Shown here in pieces: positions 1 through 12,849 of a DNA stretch of 64,000 nucleotides. Both the position numbers and the translations under genes were made by a program. The notes under the pieces were generated by a model. That model saw nothing but the letters and a program-made list of their open reading frames with translations. It was not told the origin of the DNA and did not search any database. The DNA is taken from contig JBAGJB010000221.1 of assembly GCA_037577475.1 (NCBI GenBank), positions 284,134 to 348,133 on the forward strand. Direction: 5' to 3'. This DNA is from Chaunax sp. Z400. Taxonomy: Eukaryota; Chordata; Actinopteri; Lophiiformes; Chaunacidae. How positions within the stretch are numbered: the first letter of the stretch is position 1; each line of letters starts with the position of its first letter.

Positions 1-1119
1 AGCTGTTTGGGGGGAGGGGGTCCTGAAGGTCCTGGGCGGGCGACAGGTGCTGCGGCATCCCTGGCAACTGCAAATTTCAGCCAGTCAGTCAGTCAGTCAG
101 TCAGCCAGCCAGCCAGTTGAACGACTGACAGGACATGGCGTACAAAAAACCAAAATGCACTCACGCTGAGAGTCGACCTCCACAGCAGCGGCGACGAGGA
201 CGTCGTCCGTCAGGTCACCGGATGCAGCGCCTGCACAAGAAGTGAATGTAGGACTGTATGACATTTGCACTTTTAACAGGACTCGTGAGACGCCTACACA
301 ACAAGGGGAGAGGGTCTTACTGGTCGACGGACGTGCTGTGTCCTGGCGGGCAGGCGGAGTAGCCGCTGGAACTCTGGCCGCTGCATCCTGGTTGGTGCGA
401 CCGACCAAGTACACCTGCAGCTGCTTCAGCCGCGACCCGGCCTGTGGCTTCTGGCGCGTCACCCACTGCACGTACCTATGGACAAACAGGGCAAACCGAA
501 TGAGTGTTTTCTCCATAGTTGACCTGTGAATTTTTACAATTGAAAAATGATGACTTCTCAATACTCACGTCCTGCTCTCCCGGTCAGTTGCTTCGTACAG
601 TGAAGCATAGGTCCTGCTGGCGTGCACCCCAAAACCTACGCAACACTTATCCATGCCCCTCACCGACTCTGCTCCCTCCCACATCCGCCGCTCCTTCACT
701 GCCACCATGACAGGTGGAAAGAGGGCAGCATAGGAGGTGAGGGCGTTTTTGTTGGCCTCGAGGCGAGACTGGGAGGTGCCCCCCCTCCCATCCATCTCCC
801 CCTGATGAGAGACGATGATGCTAACTGCATAGCCAACATCGTTGCTCAATAGCCATTTCAATGTCTGACCCCTGTACTGTCCAAACTGGAGCTCTGTTTC
901 ACTGAGCACCAGTTCAGGGCAGCCTGGGTCACCTCCCGCAGCCTTGACCTTGGTCACTGCCTCCTCCCTCACCCTCTCAGGCAGCTTCACCTCGAACGAC
1001 CTCACAGTGTCTCGGCCACCCTTCTGGGAGGCTTTGACGACGTGTGTCGCCGCGGCAGAAGGCTGCAAGATCAGGTGGGAGGAGGAAGGCAGGTACCGAA
1101 AGGCCGGAGTGGAATCCAT
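1..1119 (-). CDS. Multi-exon transposase-like gene, copy A, 5' part (cut by window edge)
   Basis: This is the mirror copy of the gene at 29,408-32,400. Predicted coding exons on the minus strand are 569-1,119 (start ATG at 1,117-1,119), 321-475, 165-230 and 1-67, the last continuing outside the window. Exon borders carry GT-AG and the reading frame is maintained across the junctions. The start is preceded by a TTTGTAG acceptor, so an untranslated first exon is likely (ending at 2,764). Only the N-terminal region is visible. It has no motif I can name, and the zinc-ribbon and catalytic-like exons lie off the window. Intron 3 contains a CTGA/CTGG microsatellite that is one unit shorter than in copy B. 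The identity of the family rests on copy B. Confidence 0.75.
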
Positions 1120-1352
1120 TCTACAAATAAGCAGACGACAGGCGCGTTAATTACACACTTTAAGCATTACACTCACACATACACAGCATTTATCTTATCA
1201 AATGCATTTCACTGTGTCTCTGTGCTCTGTCATTATCCTCTTTTCAAATAAATTCTAGGATTACATCACCATGTAATGATCCGTCATGGACAGCAAATCA
1301 ATACATTCACACAGAGAAATGAGATAGAGCTGACCATGACTTACAGTATTAT

Positions 1353-1559
1353 GTGTGTGTGTGTGTGTGTATATATACACATATATATATACACATACAT
1401 ATATATACACATACATATATATACACATACATATATACATATATATATACACATACACATATATATACACATACATATACACACACATACATATATACAT
1501 ATATATATACACATACACATATATATACACATACATATACACATACATATATATATATA
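1353..1559. repeat. GT/TATACACA microsatellite cluster
   Basis: A pure GT run passes into alternating TATATACACATACA-type repeats that end exactly at the Tc1-type MITE. The many open frames here are low-complexity artefacts (Tyr/Ile/His/Thr only). The mirror copy in the right arm differs in length, and a short TATTATAT variant is present only there. Confidence 0.9.
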
Positions 1560-2157
1560 CAGTACCAGTCAAAAGTTTGGACACACCTTCTCATTCAATG
1601 GTTTTTATTTATTTTAATTATTTTCTACATTGTAGATTAATACTGAAGACATCGAAACTATGAAAGAACACATATGGAATTATGTAGTAAACAAAAAAGT
1701 GTTAAATAAGTCAGAATATGTTTTATATTTTAGATTCTTCAAAGTAGCCTCCTTTTGCTTTGATGACAGCTTTGCACACTCTTGGCATTCTCTCAGTCAG
1801 CTTCATGAGGTCGTCTCCTGGAATGGTTTTGAATTAACAGGTGTGCCTTGTCAAGAGTCAATTTGTGGAATTACTTGCCTTCTTAATGTGTTTGAGACCA
1901 TCAGTTGTGTTGTGCAGAGGTAGGGTTAGTACACAGTGGATAGCCCTATTTGACTACTGTTGTAATCCATATTATGGCAAGTTCCATTCCAGGAGACGAC
2001 CTCATGAAGCTTTAACACTTTTTTGTTTACTACATAATTCCATATGTGTTCTTTCATAGTTTCGATGTCTTCAGTATTAATCTACAATGTAGAAAATAAT
2101 TAAAATAAATAAAAACCATTGAATGAGAAGGTGTGTCCAAACTTTTGACTGGTACTG
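1560..2157. mobile_element. Tc1-family MITE, 598 bp, flanked by TA
   Basis: Both ends read CAGTACCAGTCAAAAGTTTG in inverted orientation and are flanked by TA, the Tc1/mariner target. The inverted repeats continue inward through the sequence around CATATGGAATTATG. Just inside one end, on the minus strand, a short stretch still translates as MPRVCKAVIKAKGGYF, which resembles the C-terminus of Tc1 transposases. The element is therefore an internally deleted, non-autonomous derivative. It sits in the predicted first intron of the transposase-like gene. Confidence 0.9.
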
Positions 2158-2229
2158 TACATATATATATTGTTCATAACTGACTGACTAAGTAATTTCC
2201 ATTGGAATATTATGCAAAGGCAAGGACAC

Positions 2230-2430
2230 ATTTTGTATTGTTCACTTATACTACTGTATTTTGGATACTGCACAGAGGTGTGGGTTAACACATGAAGGTT
2301 TAGTATTTGTCATGTAGAAGTGTTACAGAAAAGAGCAATAACAATTATAAACAAAGTGAATATCAAAGAGCATACCAGCAGGCTGTTTATAAATTGCTAG
2401 AAATAGGTTGACCTGAAGGAAATTTAATTT
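2230..2430 (+). pseudogene. Degenerate LINE ORF2 C-terminal fragment
   Basis: One plus-strand frame, interrupted by stops, reads a tract with LQKRAITIINKV followed by KEHTSRLF. This is typical of the region downstream of the reverse transcriptase in L2/CR1-type fish LINEs. It is short, has several stops and has no intact ends. Assignment is by pattern recognition only. Confidence 0.5.
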
Positions 2431-2763
2431 CAAAAGTCCGTACACGCGTAAAACATGAAAGCAGATGTGTATTTTTAAAAAGTACTGTCTGTTCATGAGC
2501 GCAAATCCCGCTCTTCAAGCAGTGCATGCAAATGAATGACTGCACACCGGCATATCGGCCGCTTCAAATATTAAAAGTTCAAATGTTATTTGGTAAATTG
2601 GTTCAAATATGATTTGTTAAACTGATACTGTAATGCGCTAGGTAGCTAGCTAGGTAACCGTGTCATTACTATTACTGGCTCCGTACTCCGTACTTTCATT
2701 TGCCTCGTAGCAAGTACAACACAGCCGACAGACACATTGAATGAGACACAGAACAGTACTTAC

Positions 2764-3410
2764 ATAACTCGACGACAGAAATGTCTGCGAAAAAGTTGTG
2801 GAAATAAAAGTCCTTCTCTCTCAAGCAAGCGCAGCTGAGACGACTGAGGAGAAACGGCTTCAATCAGGTTCAAATTCAAAGCTGAGTTGGGGGGGCGGGG
2901 GCCCGGAAAGCCAGCCAATCAGAAGTCGTCGGAGCAAGTTAGGCCATCCAGTCAGAGACAGCGTGTGTTAGGGCAGCCAATCCAGTCAGGGAGCTCGATT
3001 ACATTGATCTTTGTGGAACGCTACAAGGGGGCTGGGCTTAGAAGTTAGGGAGAGTCAGAGAACATCGAGACACGGGCGGGGCGGGGCGGGGCGGGGCGGG
3101 GCGGGGCGGGGGCGGGGCGGGGGCGGGGCGGGAATCTTCACTGTCCGCCCCGGCGGCCGCCGGCCGCGCGACGGCGGCGGATCCGGCGTCGCTCCGACGG
3201 TACACCACTTTGTAGAAACGTCCGTCCCGTCCCGCGACGGCGAGGCGCCTTCTCCGTCTCGAACGGGACGCCCGGCCTCGAAAGCGGAACGCACCTGGCT
3301 TCTGCGCATCGGAAATGACCCCGCCGGAGCTCTGGAGTCGCCGGAGAGGCGTACCGGGATATGCAAAGTAGCCACGTGCTCTCGTTGTGCTCCCCTCCCT
3401 CACACCGCCG
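2764..3410 (-). promoter_or_regulatory. GC-rich promoter-like island and untranslated first exon (left arm)
   Basis: This is the mirror of 27,140-27,772. It has GC boxes, CCAAT elements, high CpG content and a consensus donor (GTAAGT on the minus strand at 2,758-2,763) that would splice to the acceptor just before the ATG at 1,119. No TATA box is seen. The role is inferred from position and composition. Confidence 0.55.
3076..3131. repeat. GGGGC-type array
   Basis: Tandem GGGGCGGGGC of about 56 bp, longer than in the right arm (about 38 bp at 27,426) and in the third copy (about 20 bp at 63,144). On the minus strand it would look like clustered GC boxes of a promoter. Confidence 0.9.
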
Positions 3411-3431
3411 GCCGGCCGGATGGATGAAGAA

Positions 3432-3533
3432 CACATACATACATACATACATACAGACGAGTGGTCCCAACTCGTCTTATGTGCAAATACTTTCTTATTT
3501 TCCCTATAATATTATCAACTGTATATATTATTG

Positions 3534-3614
<81 letters not shown>
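3432..3614. repeat. CATA, TA and GA microsatellites
   Basis: A short CATA run (about 3,432-3,455), a 50-bp TA run (3,537-3,586) and a GA run (3,587-3,614) lie within 180 bp. Lengths differ between the three copies of this segment. Confidence 0.95.
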
Positions 3615-3616
<2 letters not shown>

Positions 3617-4036
3617 TCTCTACGATATGAGCACTGCCCTTCAAAGACTGATTGCCATTACTACCCCTGACATATCTGACTGAGAAGAATCAAGTTCCAA
3701 CATAAAGTTTGGTATGTAGCATAAAGTATAAACTTACTTTACTATACTTACTTTAGTATAAACTTACTAGTGAGACGGAAGAACACACGGGTATGTTTAA
3801 AAACAAAAGACACTTTAATGGGACTTTCAACAAAGTATAAAACACACTTTAATATATATATATAAAAATAAATACATAAATACACATCAATGCAAAGAAA
3901 AAATATAAATAAAGGATACAAAATACACAGATAAATAAATGATAAAAAAATAAACACACCAAACGATATAAAATACACAGATAAATAAATGATAAAAAAA
4001 TAAACACACCAAACGATATAAATGATAATAACTTTC

Positions 4037-4279
4037 AGTCTTTCCCCCCCCCCGTGCTTCCCTTTCCTGTCTCTTCCTTCTTTCCTCTCTCCTCTTTTTC
4101 TTTCTCCTCCTTCTCTCTGCCAGTCTGTGGTCCTTCCTTTTCACTCTCTCTGCTCTCCTCCTTGCCTTCCTCAGTTCTTTCTCCTGCCGGATTTTTTCTC
4201 TCCTCTTCTCCCTTCTCTTTACCCTTTCCTCTTTCCTCTTTTCCTTCCTCCTATACAAGTACACCAGTACTGTAATGAT
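4037..4279 (-). pseudogene. Exon-like frame coding a very basic Arg/Lys/Glu-rich tail (left arm)
   Basis: This is the mirror of 26,279-26,521. The translated stretch is almost wholly K, R and E, including RRAERVKRK and RRKRQEREA, and is predicted to be a charged helix. It is homologous to the tail at 34,674-34,799. A run of C residues (G on the coding strand) sits where the homologous copy ends, so the frame passes the expected stop. No genuine ATG opens it, so an upstream splice acceptor is needed. Confidence 0.5.
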
Positions 4280-4570
4280 CTATAGTAGTACTGTTATTAC
4301 TACTGTTCTGAAAATGAAAGGAATCTAAAAGTAGATCAGCTGGAGAACAGGTTACACAATGACGTCATCACTGGTAGATATTACAGTGAAGGCTGCATTT
4401 GGAACAGTTAAGCTTCAGAAATGTCAACCCAACATATAAAGAACAAATAGAGCTCCAGTCACAGGAAAACAACACGGACTGTTAGATTACAGGATCATAG
4501 AGGTTCCACCGGCTCTGAGCTGAAGCCACTTTTTAAGAAGAACACAGTCATGTTCTAAAATGTGTCTTAC

Positions 4571-4690
4571 CAGTGTTCACTGCGTTCAGCTGCGTGGCAG
4601 CAGTCTCTCTGCGGTCACGCTGTCTCGGTTCTGCTCTAACCGGGAGGGACGGGACCTTTATAAAGCAGCACCCAGTGATGACGTCAATAA
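4571..4690 (-). promoter_or_regulatory. CRE plus TATA promoter-like block (left arm)
   Basis: Mirror of 25,868-25,987. On the minus strand a full CRE (TGACGTCA, 4,679-4,686) lies about 22 bp upstream of TTTATAA (4,658-4,664). A GC-rich leader and a GTAAGA donor follow at about 4,570. The strand agrees with the basic-tail exon downstream. Confidence 0.5.
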
Positions 4691-5289
4691 CTCCTCCTAT
4701 AGGAAAAAAAACACAAACGCGTGTGTTAGGAGAAACGCGAGAGGCATTATTCTAACACGATCGATGTGAAGATGACGTATACCCAGATAAGACGCATTAC
4801 AGGCACTGACTTTTCTATGTATTCATGAATCAATCTTAGTCACTTCTGAACTTTGATTATTTTGTTATATGACACCAACGTTGTGTCTCCAGTGTTAGAA
4901 GTAGAACAAGGTGCTCATGTAATTAAATGAGATCTTCTTTATTAATAGCCTTGAGAACTTCTTGTCCATCGTTCTTGTCCAGTTTAACTAGTCTTTAGAT
5001 AAATGTACAGTACATGTATTTCTTTTTTGCTTTACGTCTTTTTGTTTGTTCATGTTTCAAACTAACATTCAAGTCACAGATCTTTTTTTCACTTTAACAT
5101 TGTAAGACAGGGTGTTTTTCAAAGTTTTCTTTAATTTCTCAGGTAATCATAATTAATATGATTTCAGTTGTTTTATGTTTAGTTATGTTTAATGACTCAA
5201 TTTCCAATATATTTATTGAATTAATCAATGGTCATCTACACACAACAGTTATGGAGAAATCAGACCATAAACGTGGTGTTATATTTATC

Positions 5290-5545
5290 TAAGGATAGCT
5301 GTAGGACATCTCACCTGCTTTCACTTAATAAAACTGCCTTCTTAGATTCACTGCAAACTTTACCTGCTGCTTTCATGTATTTTATAGTTTTTATTCTGTA
5401 AGTATTGCACAAACTATTTTCATTCTGTTCTATGAATGCATACATTATGTCGATTGTCTGGGTTTTTCTTTGTTTTGTATGTTGAGCCACACCTAAGATG
5501 ATTTTCTGTTATGAAAGTCAATAAAGTTTCTGATTCTCAAACAAT
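5290..5545 (+). mobile_element. 3' end of a second LINE family (fragment)
   Basis: The plus strand ends in AATAAAGTTTCTGATTCTCA, the kind of short 3' tail that closes many fish LINE copies (Rex/RTE/CR1-like). It is preceded by AT-rich sequence with no coding frame. Probably a 5'-truncated insertion, with the family uncertain. Confidence 0.45.
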
Positions 5546-8500
5546 ACATATGAATGCAAACCTAATTTTGACTAAATGTGTAGTTTCTGCTTTTTGGCTA
5601 GTATAGACAGTCCGTACACACTGCAGTAAAGCATTCTTTTTTATTCAAAAAAATGTTTTAGATAAATGTAATTTCCAGCTTTTGGCAGGAGTCAAAGACA
5701 ATTTGTTGTTGGTTCAAACATAATGATGAATGGACAGCAACATTCCAAGTTATCACCATGTTCTCTTAGTAGTTCATCAAATGTTTAACAGATACAAAGC
5801 AGAACAAAGAACATTTATTTCTCTTCAGATTCAAGCACTTGTCCTCATATTTAGTGAATCAGTGCCAAACAAACCCCAAACTAGAACAAAACCACTTTTA
5901 GGACTGCGGCTCTAGAGACTGGACATGCATGTAAAAGAAAGGTCACATGTTCACGCCCCATAACATCCATGTCCCCTGGCTTTATATAACTCCATCAGCT
6001 ACACTACATTAAAATGGCACACACACAATAAGAAAGATAAACAACTTAACAGGGTTTATTTGGAACTGATGCTTACATAGATTTCAAAAGGCTACAATAT
6101 AATTAATAATCAAAACTGTACACATAAAAACAAAAGCTGACATCCTCTGCAGCTTAATAAAGGACTTTATAATCAGGACCCTCTTTTCACAAACTAAAAC
6201 ATTCAGTCTGTCTGTGAAACATCCAAGGAATGAAAATAATACAGAAGAAACTTTTTTTTAAAGAAATACAATGCAATGCAAATACAATCCCCACAACAGG
6301 CAGCGAGTATCCTCAATTTCTTTAACTATTTTCCTTACAAAAGTATTTGTTCTAAAACTGATGAAAAACCTTCATAGTAGTTCAATGTGTTAATGAGGAG
6401 GTCGTCAAAATCCCAGTTTTACCGGTTTAGTTTGTTTAATGACTGTTCACCCTCCAGATACTCTTAGTAAATAATGATAGTTAAATAAGAAAACAAAGCG
6501 ACTACAGCAACACCACTGTTAGCTAAATGCTAGTGTCGGAACCCTAGCATGCTAATAGGAGATACAGACAGAGAGGGGGAGAGAGGGAGAAAGGTCTCTT
6601 TTTGTGAAATGCCTTGAGAAACCCTTTGTTAAGATTTGGCACCATACAAATAAAACTGACTTGACTTGATATTCTGATATTTAGCAGCTGATGCTCAGGA
6701 CAGCTTGCTTTAGCATGTTGGAAAGCTAACATTAAATAGCATTAAGCACAAACAGAGATGCTTGAAGGAAATGCCAGTAGTTCTGCAGCTATAGCAAACC
6801 AAAGTAACAGTAAAACTTAATTTCTGTTGGAGTAAGAAAACTTCCCTGAAAATATGTCATAATAAGGTATGTATGTGTAGCCAGTACTTGGTGATAATGA
6901 GTAACATTAGCTGACATTACAGGTGGACTAGTGGCTATAGCGTTGGAAGACTCTGGGAACAGGTAGGAGGAAATGATTAAACTGATGTACAGGATTTAAT
7001 GAGACTCAGACAAAAGTGCAGTTGGAAAAAGTACCATGTATTAAAGAAGGAATGCAAAAATAAAAATAAACAGTATTTACAAAATCAAACGATAGCCATT
7101 CAAATTATATTAATACTCAATTCAATATTCATTCAACAATAATCATAGTTCAATTGGCTGCAAAGTTTGTAGCTCCAGCACCAAGGGATGTCAGTTATAG
7201 TCCAAACGTCATGTAAATCAGTCAGTCAACAAGGGAACGATTGGGCTGGAATGTGTGATGGATTGAATGAGTGAGTGAGTGAGTGAGTGAGTGAAGGAGG
7301 TCAGTCTCTCTCCTATCACCCAGGCAGGCAGGGTGAATGCAACAGGTTTCTTCATAATAGGAGGTGTTCCTGGTCAACAGCTCGCCATCCTTTTTCCCCC
7401 CCAAGGAAATAAACCTGGCCTGTATAAGCAGACAAGGCCAACTTTAATACACGGATTTGTTAAAACCAAACAAAATACCAAAATACATTCAGTGACTTTA
7501 CAGCTGGGATCACTAGCTTCAAGTTCACACCATTCAGTGATAAATCATCAAGTGTAACTGCTGTCCCTTAAAAGAACAGAATAATTCAATGGAATCAATA
7601 TGATTTAATCAATAATGCTTTTGCACTGGATCATTACGATCCGGATAGAAAAGTTCACTTCTGTTAGCAGACTTAGCGTTAGCCGCTAGGCTAAGTTAAC
7701 TAGCGGTAGCTGCTAACAGTTTACGTATCACATACAAACCACTCGTGTCATCATGTGTGCTTCGCAACAACACATAGATAATATTACAGACAAAACAATC
7801 AGACCAATGCAGTAAGAAGGTTCAGCAGTGTTACCTAGGGCGATAGCTGCATGCTAACACAATAGCTTTAGTGCAACTCACCCATTCGAGAGTTCAGCTC
7901 GTTCACGTAATAGCAGTGAGTTAAGTCACAGGACACATCTACAAATCGGCAATAAATTACAATTCCGTACATTGCATGTTCAACAAGTTTGAAGTTGGAA
8001 TACACGAATAAAGCATGTTTAATTACCGATCTGCAGCAGCTCTGTTCCCTCACACACCATACACGCCAAGCCATTCATTTCCAATGGTAAGCAGCTGGCA
8101 CTACCGGTATAACGCCCTGCGGCTGCTCTGATTCGATGTGGAAAATACCGCGATAGTTCGCCCGAGAACTGGGCAGATACATAACATGATAACATAATAT
8201 ACTACGATTGAAATGCATTTAGCATATATTTACATTTTGAATATAGGACCTGGGTTACATATGTATTCCATGTGTAGATAAGGGTAATAGTGATTTAAAA
8301 AACAACTAAAACAGGGTCCATGATGAATTTAGCAGCCATCTTCACACATTACAGCAGCTGATATTAAAGAAAACAAAAAGACTATAATAAGAAAAATGTA
8401 TTTATATAGAAAAAAAGAAACCAAACTATGATTTTTGACTGCTGTGCTGGTAAATTTAAAAAGGAGCTGTAGCTTTTTTTTATGTGCTAACAAATTACTC

Positions 8501-8628
8501 CAGACTGTCAGAAATAAAGGTGTAGCAGATTAAAAAAAGGCTCATCCAGACATTTTTCCTTCAACATAAAAAAGAATGTTTTGTATTTGCTGTGGAAATG
8601 GTTGTGTTAAAACTGATGTCACAACTCC
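5546..8628. other. Non-coding repeat debris, no gene seen (left arm)
   Basis: Mirror of 21,930-25,012. Contains a GTGA tetranucleotide run (about 7,265-7,294), an imperfect inverted repeat whose 10-bp ends are CTGTTAGCAG and its complement (7,660-7,718), and a fish-type dispersed repeat fragment around 6,593-6,672. Open frames are all shorter than about 90 codons, with no recognisable motifs. Confidence 0.7.
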
Positions 8629-11600
8629 TTTAATATATTATTATTAACCTTTATTTAGACAGGGAAATCCATTGAGACTGGAGTCTCATTTTCAACGAAG
8701 CCCTGGTTACATACAATAATTTAAAACATGATACAATTAAACACAATTCAAAAGCAAAACAAAAACAATAGAACAAGAGGAAAAGTAATAAAAAACATCA
8801 GCCTTAAATGGTGCCATGGTTATGAACAATAATCTAATCTAAAACAATTAAGAGACAACAAAACAGGGGGAAAGCAATGAGACATGACATTAATAGCAGC
8901 AAATCAATCAATAAAATAATTTCAAGATAAAACATTTGCAATCCTCTACGTCCAATTCATATAATAAATCTTTAAAAATGGTCAAGGAGATGATTGTCTT
9001 TAATTTAGCAGCCTCTTGGAACTTATTCCAGGCTCTAGCCACACAATCGCTAAAAGCAGTTTTTCCTTGTTCAGTTCTAACGGTTGGCACTTCGAGGAGT
9101 AACCAATCCTGAGATCTTGTTTGGTGGGCATTAGAGCGCCATGAAATTAGTGATGCCAGATAGCTGGGTACCTTCTGTAATATAGCTTTATAAGCATAAA
9201 TAAGCAGGTGCTGCCTACTCCTTGTGGAGAGTGATGACCAACCTACAGCCTGGTAAAGATCACAGTGATGCATTCTAAAATGATAACCAGTAATGAAACG
9301 AAGTGCTGAATGATAAACAGTATCGAGTGCTTTCAATGTGGTAGAGGTAGCATGCATATAAAAAATGTCACCATAATCAAGTACAGGCAGGAAAGTGGAC
9401 TGTACTAACCGCCTTCTAGCTTCAGCTGAGAAGCAGGATCTATTTCTAAAGAAGAACCCAAGATTCATCCTTAGCTTTTTAACTAGCTCATCAACATGAT
9501 TTTTTAAAGAGAGCTTTTCATCAATAACAATACTAAGGTACTTGTAGGAGGACACTTTTTAAACTTTTAAACCATTTAGAGTACAAATATTTAAATCAGT
9601 TCCCTCCAGGGAGCGGGATCTAGAAAATATCATATATTTTGTTTTTGTTCCACTTAAAACATGTTTAAGATCAAGGAGTGCGTGCTGGATTGACCCAAAA
9701 GCAGGATGCAGGATAGATAATGCTCTCCTCAATGTAGAAGCAGATGAATATAACACAGTGTCGTCAGCATAAAAATGCACCTTACAGCCATTGTCAAATG
9801 ACGCAATGTTATTAATATACAGTGAGAAGAGTAAGGGGCCTAAATTTGAACCCTGTGGTACTCCTTTAGTGACCTTCAGAATGTTCGAATGAGTAGAATC
9901 TGCAACAATACGTTGAGTTCTATCTGCAAGATAGTTTGTGAACCATTGGTGGGCATTCTGGTTATGCCAGCTGCAGCTAGTCTATCTAATAAAACTGAGT
10001 GGTCGACTGTATCAAAGGCTTTAGACAGGTCGATGAATAAAGCAGCACAGTGGTGTCCATTGTCAAGAGTACATATGATGTCATTGAGAACTAGAGAAGC
10101 AGCTGAAATGGTGCTATGACCTGATCTGAAACCAGACTGAAAGGTATTTAAAATGCAATTTGTCTGTAGGAATGAATTTAATTGACGATTTACAAAAGAT
10201 TCTAGAGTTTTGGCTAAACAGGAAAGCTTGGATATTGGACGGTAATTATTTAAATCTTTACGATCTCTTCCCTTGTGAAGTGGGAGCACGTAAGCAGTTT
10301 TCCAGATAGGAAACAATTCCTGTTCTAAGAGACAGATTAAAAATATATGAAACAGGTCCAGCTATGACTGAGGCAGCTGTCCTCAAAAGACTGGGGTCAA
10401 GCTGGTCGGCACCAATCGACTTTTTTGAGTCTATCCTAAAAAGAGCATCACCAACTTCCGATTCAGATAGTGGACTAAATGAGAAAGTACTCCTAGGATT
10501 CCCAGAGAGCTCTTTTCCTGATTGACAGATGTCTGGTTGATAATGTTGTCCTGAGATGGCAGTATTTTTCAGATTGATTTTATCAAATAAATGTCGTGTG
10601 TTAATAAAATGAGAATTAAAAACATTACAAATTTCTGCTTTGTCATTTACGGGACCGTTGTCAGACGGTAATTGGAGAGGAAGTGGAGGGGTGGAATTAT
10701 TCTTCATTGATTTAATTGTATTCCAGAATTTAATTGGATTACCGGCACTCAGTTGTAAGGAATTAAGATAATATGAGGATTTAGCTTTACTGATCATAGG
10801 AGTGCATCTGTTTCGCAACTGCCTAAACAGAGTCCAATCTGACGCATCCTCAGTGTTTCTAGCCTTTGCCCATGCAGAGTTTCTCTTTGTGTTATTTCTG
10901 ATAGCTCGTGTGAGAACCAGGCAGTATATCTGTCCTTAATACGTAGTTTCCTGTAAGGAGCATGTTTGTCAGCCACAGAAATAGGTGAAGGCTAGGTGTG
11001 GGTCTGGTATAAGAGTCACTCTATCTAAATTACATGTATTCAGATCATGTAGGAACCCCTGAGTGTCAAAGTGCCTGAAATTCCTTTTAGTTAAAATGCG
11101 TGTCTTTGTTCTACATACTTTCACATTCCTAATGCAAGCAATTGGGCAGTGATCACTGAAATCTTGGGGAAAAACTCCACTGGCTGGATATCTCTGAGGC
11201 ATATTGATGTGAATGATGTCTATCAGGGAGGATTTGGAGCTGCATTTCACATTAGGACGTGTTGGCTTGGTTATTAATTGTGTTAGGTTTAAATTTGTGC
11301 ACAAATCTTTGAGGTCGTTTTTTCCCAGTCAACGTTTAAATCACCCATGATTAGCAATTCTGTAGCTGTATATGGAGAGAAAATGGCAAAAAGATTATCA
11401 ATTGCTTGGGGGAGAGCTGAAGGGGGTCTATATGTCCCAATCAGTGTCAATGATGTTTTTCCCCCAAGATTTACTGACAAAGCCAGACATTCAAACTCTT
11501 TTGGAACAGATGATGAGATGAGTACTGTTACCGGGAAACATGTTTTAACAAAGATAGCTACACCACCACCTTTCCCTTTTCTGTCTGCTCTAAAAAGGTT

Positions 11601-11765
11601 AAAACCAACAATATTAACAGCAGAGTCAGGGACAGTATTTTTCAACCAAGACTCAGAGATGATTAAAATATCTGGGTCTGTCTGTTGGATCAAAATATTA
11701 ATATAGTCCCGTTTAGAGACCAAACTTCTTGCATTTATGTGGAGCAGCCCAAGTCCTTTTGTATA
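8629..11765 (-). pseudogene. L2/CR1-type LINE ORF2, frameshifted (left arm copy)
   Basis: Reading on the minus strand, an endonuclease section (11,723 to about 10,970, with SDHCPIACI) precedes reverse transcriptase sections. These contain NYRPISKL, FIDLSKAFDTVDH and the catalytic FYADD box (about 9,757-9,771), then a C-terminal region ending at 8,908. The frame changes at about six points, so no intact product can be made. The element ends with TCTAAATAAAGGTTAATAAT at 8,629-8,650, the usual 3' tail of this group. ORF1 is not seen. This copy codes Ala in the endonuclease (base 11,386) where the other two code Asp. Confidence 0.85.
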
Positions 11766-12849
11766 TATGAGCTATTTATACATCATGGTGGTGCTAGAGG
11801 CCATGTCAGCAGTAAAGTTAGAAGACATCTTCCTCTTGGTGCCATGATCTGACAGTCCATCTAATAATTAGTAATAATGTAGTAAAGCATTCGCTCCAGT
11901 AGAGCTTCTCCCAGTAAAAGACTGGGCGACTCCCACTGACCAGCAGTGGAGGACCGTATTGGGCAGCTCTCTGTGTGAAGCCTTTTATTCTGGATAAATA
12001 CAGACTTATAAATGCAGGTATTAAAATGACTGTTTAAAAACAGCCATATGTTCAGTGTAGTTTAGTTTATTAAGTTTATTTACATCAGGGACCATGTACA
12101 AATACATTAGTCTCAAGTAAGAGAGACGATGCTTTGCAGCAGATTTAGCTACTAGCTAATTTCCTTCACATGTTGCTCCTGTAATAACAGTCCTACTCTA
12201 CAACCCTTAGATCGAAGGAGCTGATTTGATTTGTTCTGAACTTTATATCAAATCTCCTGTTTTCCTCCTAACTTCACCTCATCAAAACATTTAAGTTACT
12301 TCTCAATGCAACACACAATAATATAAACACCAAAAGAAAAAGGGAATTAGTCTGAAGTCAGTGCTGGTCAAGTTACAACAGTTTCAAAACAGCTGATAAA
12401 AGTTAGATTGATCCTTTTCAAATTAAGACAAAGGAGTGATGTAACTAGAGTACATTTCATACAATCTGACTGTATGTTTCCACTATGTTTGTGTTGTTCT
12501 GTACCCATAAGGACATGTTAGCTACTACCAGCTTCTACTTGTTGTTTAGCTCTGTTGTTATACTTGCATGCAACACTGTTGATCCACATGATTAATGCTT
12601 ATATATCTATATGCTTACCATTACGTGAGAATGAAACGCCGAGTTAGTACGACTTCAATTACCACTCCTATGGTACAGCATCAATACTTTGGTTTCCATC
12701 GTTGTCTGTTTAAAGTAAGACCCTGGAAGGGATCACAGAGCAGTAAACACATTAATCAGATGGCTCTATATAATGGAGAGCTATTGTTAGGGGAGAAAAG
12801 GTTTGACATGAGAAGAAGTGAGAAGATTATTATACATTACTACAAGAAA
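11766..12849. other. Unassigned sequence between LINE and array (left arm)
   Basis: AT-rich sequence without recognisable coding content. The longest open frame (94 codons, 12,595-12,879) runs into the tandem array and has no motif. It could hold the LINE 5' region, but no ORF1-like protein is visible. Confidence 0.6.

Noticed and set aside
1261..1640. Tyr/Ile/His/Thr frames over the microsatellite
   Set aside because: Low-complexity translation of TATACACA repeats on both strands.
4022..4285. Ser/Pro/Phe/Leu-rich frame opposite the basic tail
   Set aside because: It is the antisense shadow of the K/R/E-rich frame; the homologous copy at 34,674 supports only the basic strand.
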